A DNA stretch of 64,000 bases from Jaapia argillacea MUCL 33604 (lineage: Eukaryota; Basidiomycota; Agaricomycetes; Jaapiales; Jaapiaceae): positions 3,002,444-3,066,443 of the forward strand of contig KL197709.1 in NCBI GenBank assembly GCA_000697665.1, given 5' to 3'. The position numbers and the translations under genes were made by a program. Positions 61,300 to 64,000 of the stretch are shown here, one piece after another. Each line of letters begins with the position of its first letter. The first letter of the stretch is position 1. Under the pieces are notes generated by a model. The model saw only the letters and a list, made by a program, of their open reading frames with translations, was not told the DNA's origin and did no database searches.

Positions 61300-61965
61300 A
61301 TCCTTTAGGGTTCCTCAGGGTGTGAGTCTCTGTATAACACCTTGTTGCTCTCAACAAGGAGTTCTGGGTGGCTTAATACTCACTAAAATATTAAGGGCTG
61401 TAGCCCAGTCTTTTAGTAGTTCTGATTTGATTGCTATTGTGCCCTGTCATTCTTCTCTTGTCAGATCAGGTCTGGCTCATGTCTGTATTGGTTTCCTTGT
61501 GGTTACCTTGTCCATTGTAAGTTGTTTGTTAATGGCATTTAGTCAGGGTTTGATAATATATCCCTTGCATGGGTTCTCCCCTGTATCACTTGCTTGCACC
61601 TCTTGTGTGTTCTGTTGTCCTCCTGGTTATTCTCAGTGGGATTCACTTCCACTGATTCTGGAATTTCTAGTTGCTTGACCATAAGGGAGCAACATCCAAT
61701 GATTGATCCTAGGAGTAGCCTTGGCAACTCCCCCATAGTCTGTTGGCCATATATTAGCTGCCAATCACCATGTTATTGTCACTGTTTGGTTGCTGCACTG
61801 AAGCAGGATGTGTTCCATCAACTCATTGCTGTCTCCACACAACTCACAGGTTGCTCTGTGCTCATAGCCTGGTATTGGGTCCCTGTATTCCACTACCTGC
61901 TGGGCTCTATGAAGTGTCTTGAAGAAGAACTGTTTGATGTTATTTCAAATGTCTTTGTTTCATTA
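61300..61965 (-). pseudogene. Decayed LINE 3' copy
   Basis: The plus strand follows the young LINE insertion (58,800-59,480) segment by segment, for example CACTAAAA followed by AAGGGCT or AAGGGCTT and the ATTCCACTAC/CTGGGCTCTATGAAG versus CTATTTTCTGGGTC region. Nearly all CpG sites of the young copy are TpG or CpA here. No open frame of length remains. Confidence 0.6.
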
Positions 61966-62752
61966 GCCATGCTATATCGCCATGTCAGTTTCAGCTACTC
62001 CATCCCACAATACAAACATAATCCCCAATCACTCCACTGATCCAACTCAGCCAAGCAAACCCAAGAGTGGTTGAAGGGCACGATGAAGTGGTAGGGGAGG
62101 AGGAAGTGGTCCAATGAGAGGAGCACAGCGCCGCATGACAAAGGGCACAAATGTCACAGAGGATGTTGTGAGATAGTGATAGCTGATAGTAGGGTCATTG
62201 CGATCAACAGAGACAGGGTGTTTTGGGATGGTGTGGGAGGGATACACTGCAGCATCAGAGGTCGATATGCCAGGACCATTGGAGGATACAATGGATGATG
62301 TCCATGTAGGCATAGTAGAGGCAGTAAATGTGATAGATAGATGGGCAGGTTGTGAAGTACAGGCGGTGAGAGGATGGTTTCAAGAAGTACAGGCAGTGAG
62401 AGGATGGTTTCAAGAGCAACTGCAATGATGGTGGACGTTCAAGTTCAAGTGGTGGTTAGGTGAGAATCGCCTACCTGGCCACTGGCTAATTAAGCATTTT
62501 TGATGGCCAAAAGAAGCACAGTCCATTGCCAGTTGGCCAGCACAGAAGCAAGAGTTTAAATTTGATGAGTGGCTGTGCAAATTGATTTCTTCTTCTAGCA
62601 GTAAGGTTCAGGGGTACCTGCACAGTTATTACATCATTATCTTAGTGGCTGTGCAGGGAGGCTTTTGACATCATCCAGACATCAAGTCAAGCACCCTTCA
62701 AAGGTGCTTACCCTTAGTATGATCATAAAGTTGCTGAGGCATGGGTTCAACC
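61966..62752. other. CpG-poor spacer, with a 30-bp tandem repeat
   Basis: No gene. A minus-strand open frame of 88 codons at 62,047-62,313 has no family. The gypsy element's 3' LTR would be expected around here but I could not delimit it. Confidence 0.4.
62354..62413 (+). repeat. Two-copy 30-bp tandem repeat
   Basis: Units at 62354-62383 and 62384-62413 begin GAAGTACAGGC and differ by one CpG-to-CpA change. Confidence 0.85.
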
Positions 62753-64000
62753 TCAACAAGAATCTTCATGGTGGAGCTTAAAGTGGAGCTTGGAGTATGC
62801 TAATGCAGAGATTTGTCTAGGAGCAGCTGGATGTTTTTGGTGGAAGTCTTTGATGAGGTGTTGTGCATTGTGTAGTTCAGTTGCTGGCTCCCAAGTACAC
62901 TCCTCCTGGGGATACCCCTCCCACTTGACCAAATACTGAAGCTGTCCCCTCTGCAGCCTACTATCCTTAATACACTCAACTTCCCATTCAGGCTGGTCAC
63001 CTAGAATGACAGGTGGAGGTCATGCTGGTGCCTGCCTACCAGGTATTTGGTCTGCATGATATGGCCTGAGCTTGACTGTATGAAAGACAGGATGAACCTT
63101 CATAGATGATGGAAGCTGGAGCCTGTAGGCATTGGGTCCAATCAGCTTGGTAATCTTGAAGGGTCCATATCTTTTGTCATCCAACTTCTTGGAAGGCCTT
63201 TCTGTTTGGATGTCTCTGCCTTCAAGCCACACTTCATCTCTAACCTGATAGGTGACAGCCTCACTTCTGTGCTGGTTGTAGTATCTGGACATTTCATCTG
63301 CTGCTCTGTGAAGGGCTGCTTCTGCCTCCCTCCCAGCAGACTGCATTCCCTTGATAAAGCTGTCAACAGAAACCATCTTGCTTCCACTGAGAGGTTCAAA
63401 TCCTAGCCTGGGGTGTCTTCCAGTATTGAGCATAAAAGGAGAGAGTCTTGTGGAGGATTGAACTCTGTTATTGTGGGAGAATTCTGCCAAAGGAAGCCAT
63501 TCTGCCCAATTATCTTGTCTGTGGTTGACAAACAGCCTGAGATATTGTTCTATCTTTTGATTGGCTCACTCTGTTTGCCCATCAGTTTGAGGGTGGTATG
63601 CAGTAGATGCTGCAGTTTTGATGCCAAGCATTGAGTTAAGTTCCTTCATGAAGTTTGACACAAACTGAGGACCTCTATCACTGATCACCTGCAAGGGGAG
63701 ACCATGGTGCTTCCAGACATTGTCTCTGAAGAGTCTGGCTATCCCTTCTGATGTCACAGCGTCTGTGGTAGGCATGGCATGCAACAATTTGCTGAGTCTG
63801 TCCACTACAACCATGATAGCATTGTACCCTTGACTTTCAGGTAGTCCAGTGATTAGGTCAACAGTAATGATCTCCCAGATATCCTTGGGTACCTGAGTAG
63901 GCAGAATTTTGCCCACTGGCTTGGCAGGGAAAGTCTTGGTTCTGTTACACCTGTCACAACCCTTGACATAGAGGGCTATATACTTGGACATGCCTGGCCA
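62753..64000 (-). pseudogene. Ty3/gypsy chromovirus integrase and chromodomain, partial
   Basis: 3' part of a Ty3/gypsy pol, continuing off the right edge. From the window end leftwards: the zinc-finger end of integrase (CDRCNRTKTFPAKPVG), core with TVDLITGLPES (Asp), VISDRGPQFVSNF (Asp) and TAYHPQTDGQTE (Glu), an in-frame TGA at 63566-63568 where Arg is expected, ANQKIEQYLRLFVNHRQDNW, the GPF/KLDDKRYGPFKI C-terminal module and KVHPVFHTVKLRPYH, a second TGA at 63020-63022, then a chromodomain (WEVECIKDSRLQRGQLQYLV, KWEGYPQEECTWEP). The frame is otherwise continuous to TGA 62753-62755. Both stops are compatible with CGA to TGA. Dead copy. Confidence 0.85.

Overview
The window is nuclear DNA of a basidiomycete fungus, most likely an Agaricomycete. 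Support: dense short introns of about 48-75 nt with GT-AG ends, conserved single-copy eukaryotic genes of fungal type (MED13, RPC1, BIG1, KGD4, HEM25, RIC8), and agaricomycete-style transposons. The species cannot be named from the sequence alone. Gene models below were spliced by eye from reading frame, splice signals and recalled family motifs, without transcript data.

Two compartments are visible. Positions 1 to about 44,300 are gene-dense and rich in CpG. In order: an unknown coiled-coil-tailed protein (+); BIG1-type V-ATPase assembly factor (+); Mediator kinase-module subunit MED13 (-); a 22-exon nuclear-GTPase (SLIP-GC-like) gene carrying an apparent frameshift (+); a DUF2433 phosphoesterase-like protein with a C-terminal RRM (+); short/branched-chain acyl-CoA dehydrogenase (+); mitochondrial glycine carrier HEM25 (-); RNA polymerase III largest subunit (-); proteasome subunit alpha-1 (+); KGD4 (-); a membrane-anchored steryl-ester-hydrolase-type lipase (+); Rab escort protein (-); a nucleolin/NSR1-like protein (+); RIC8 (-); Mediator MED10 (-); an unknown 373-residue protein (-); a tiny three-exon protein (-); and mannose-6-phosphate isomerase (+). 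These are unrelated housekeeping functions. Several are divergently paired over about 190-230 bp, which suggests shared promoters.

From about 44,690 to 64,000 the window is a transposon block with very little CpG; 50,041-51,214 contains no CpG at all. It holds a 150-bp MITE; a complete TIR-bounded Tc1/mariner-like element (45,659-49,042) that carries a second gene convergent with the transposase; a family of about 290-bp LTR-like repeats, one nested in another with a 5-bp target duplication; Ty1/copia gag and RT fragments; a dead PIF/Harbinger transposase; non-LTR retrotransposon pieces, one a young CpG-retaining insertion; and the 3' part of a chromodomain Ty3/gypsy element running off the right edge. 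Nonsense codons in these elements are mostly TGA at expected Arg (CGA) or TAG at expected Gln (CAG), consistent with cytosine-methylation decay.

The most interesting object is the 3.4-kb Tc1/mariner-like element with its accessory gene. A 448-bp run of N interrupts that accessory gene.
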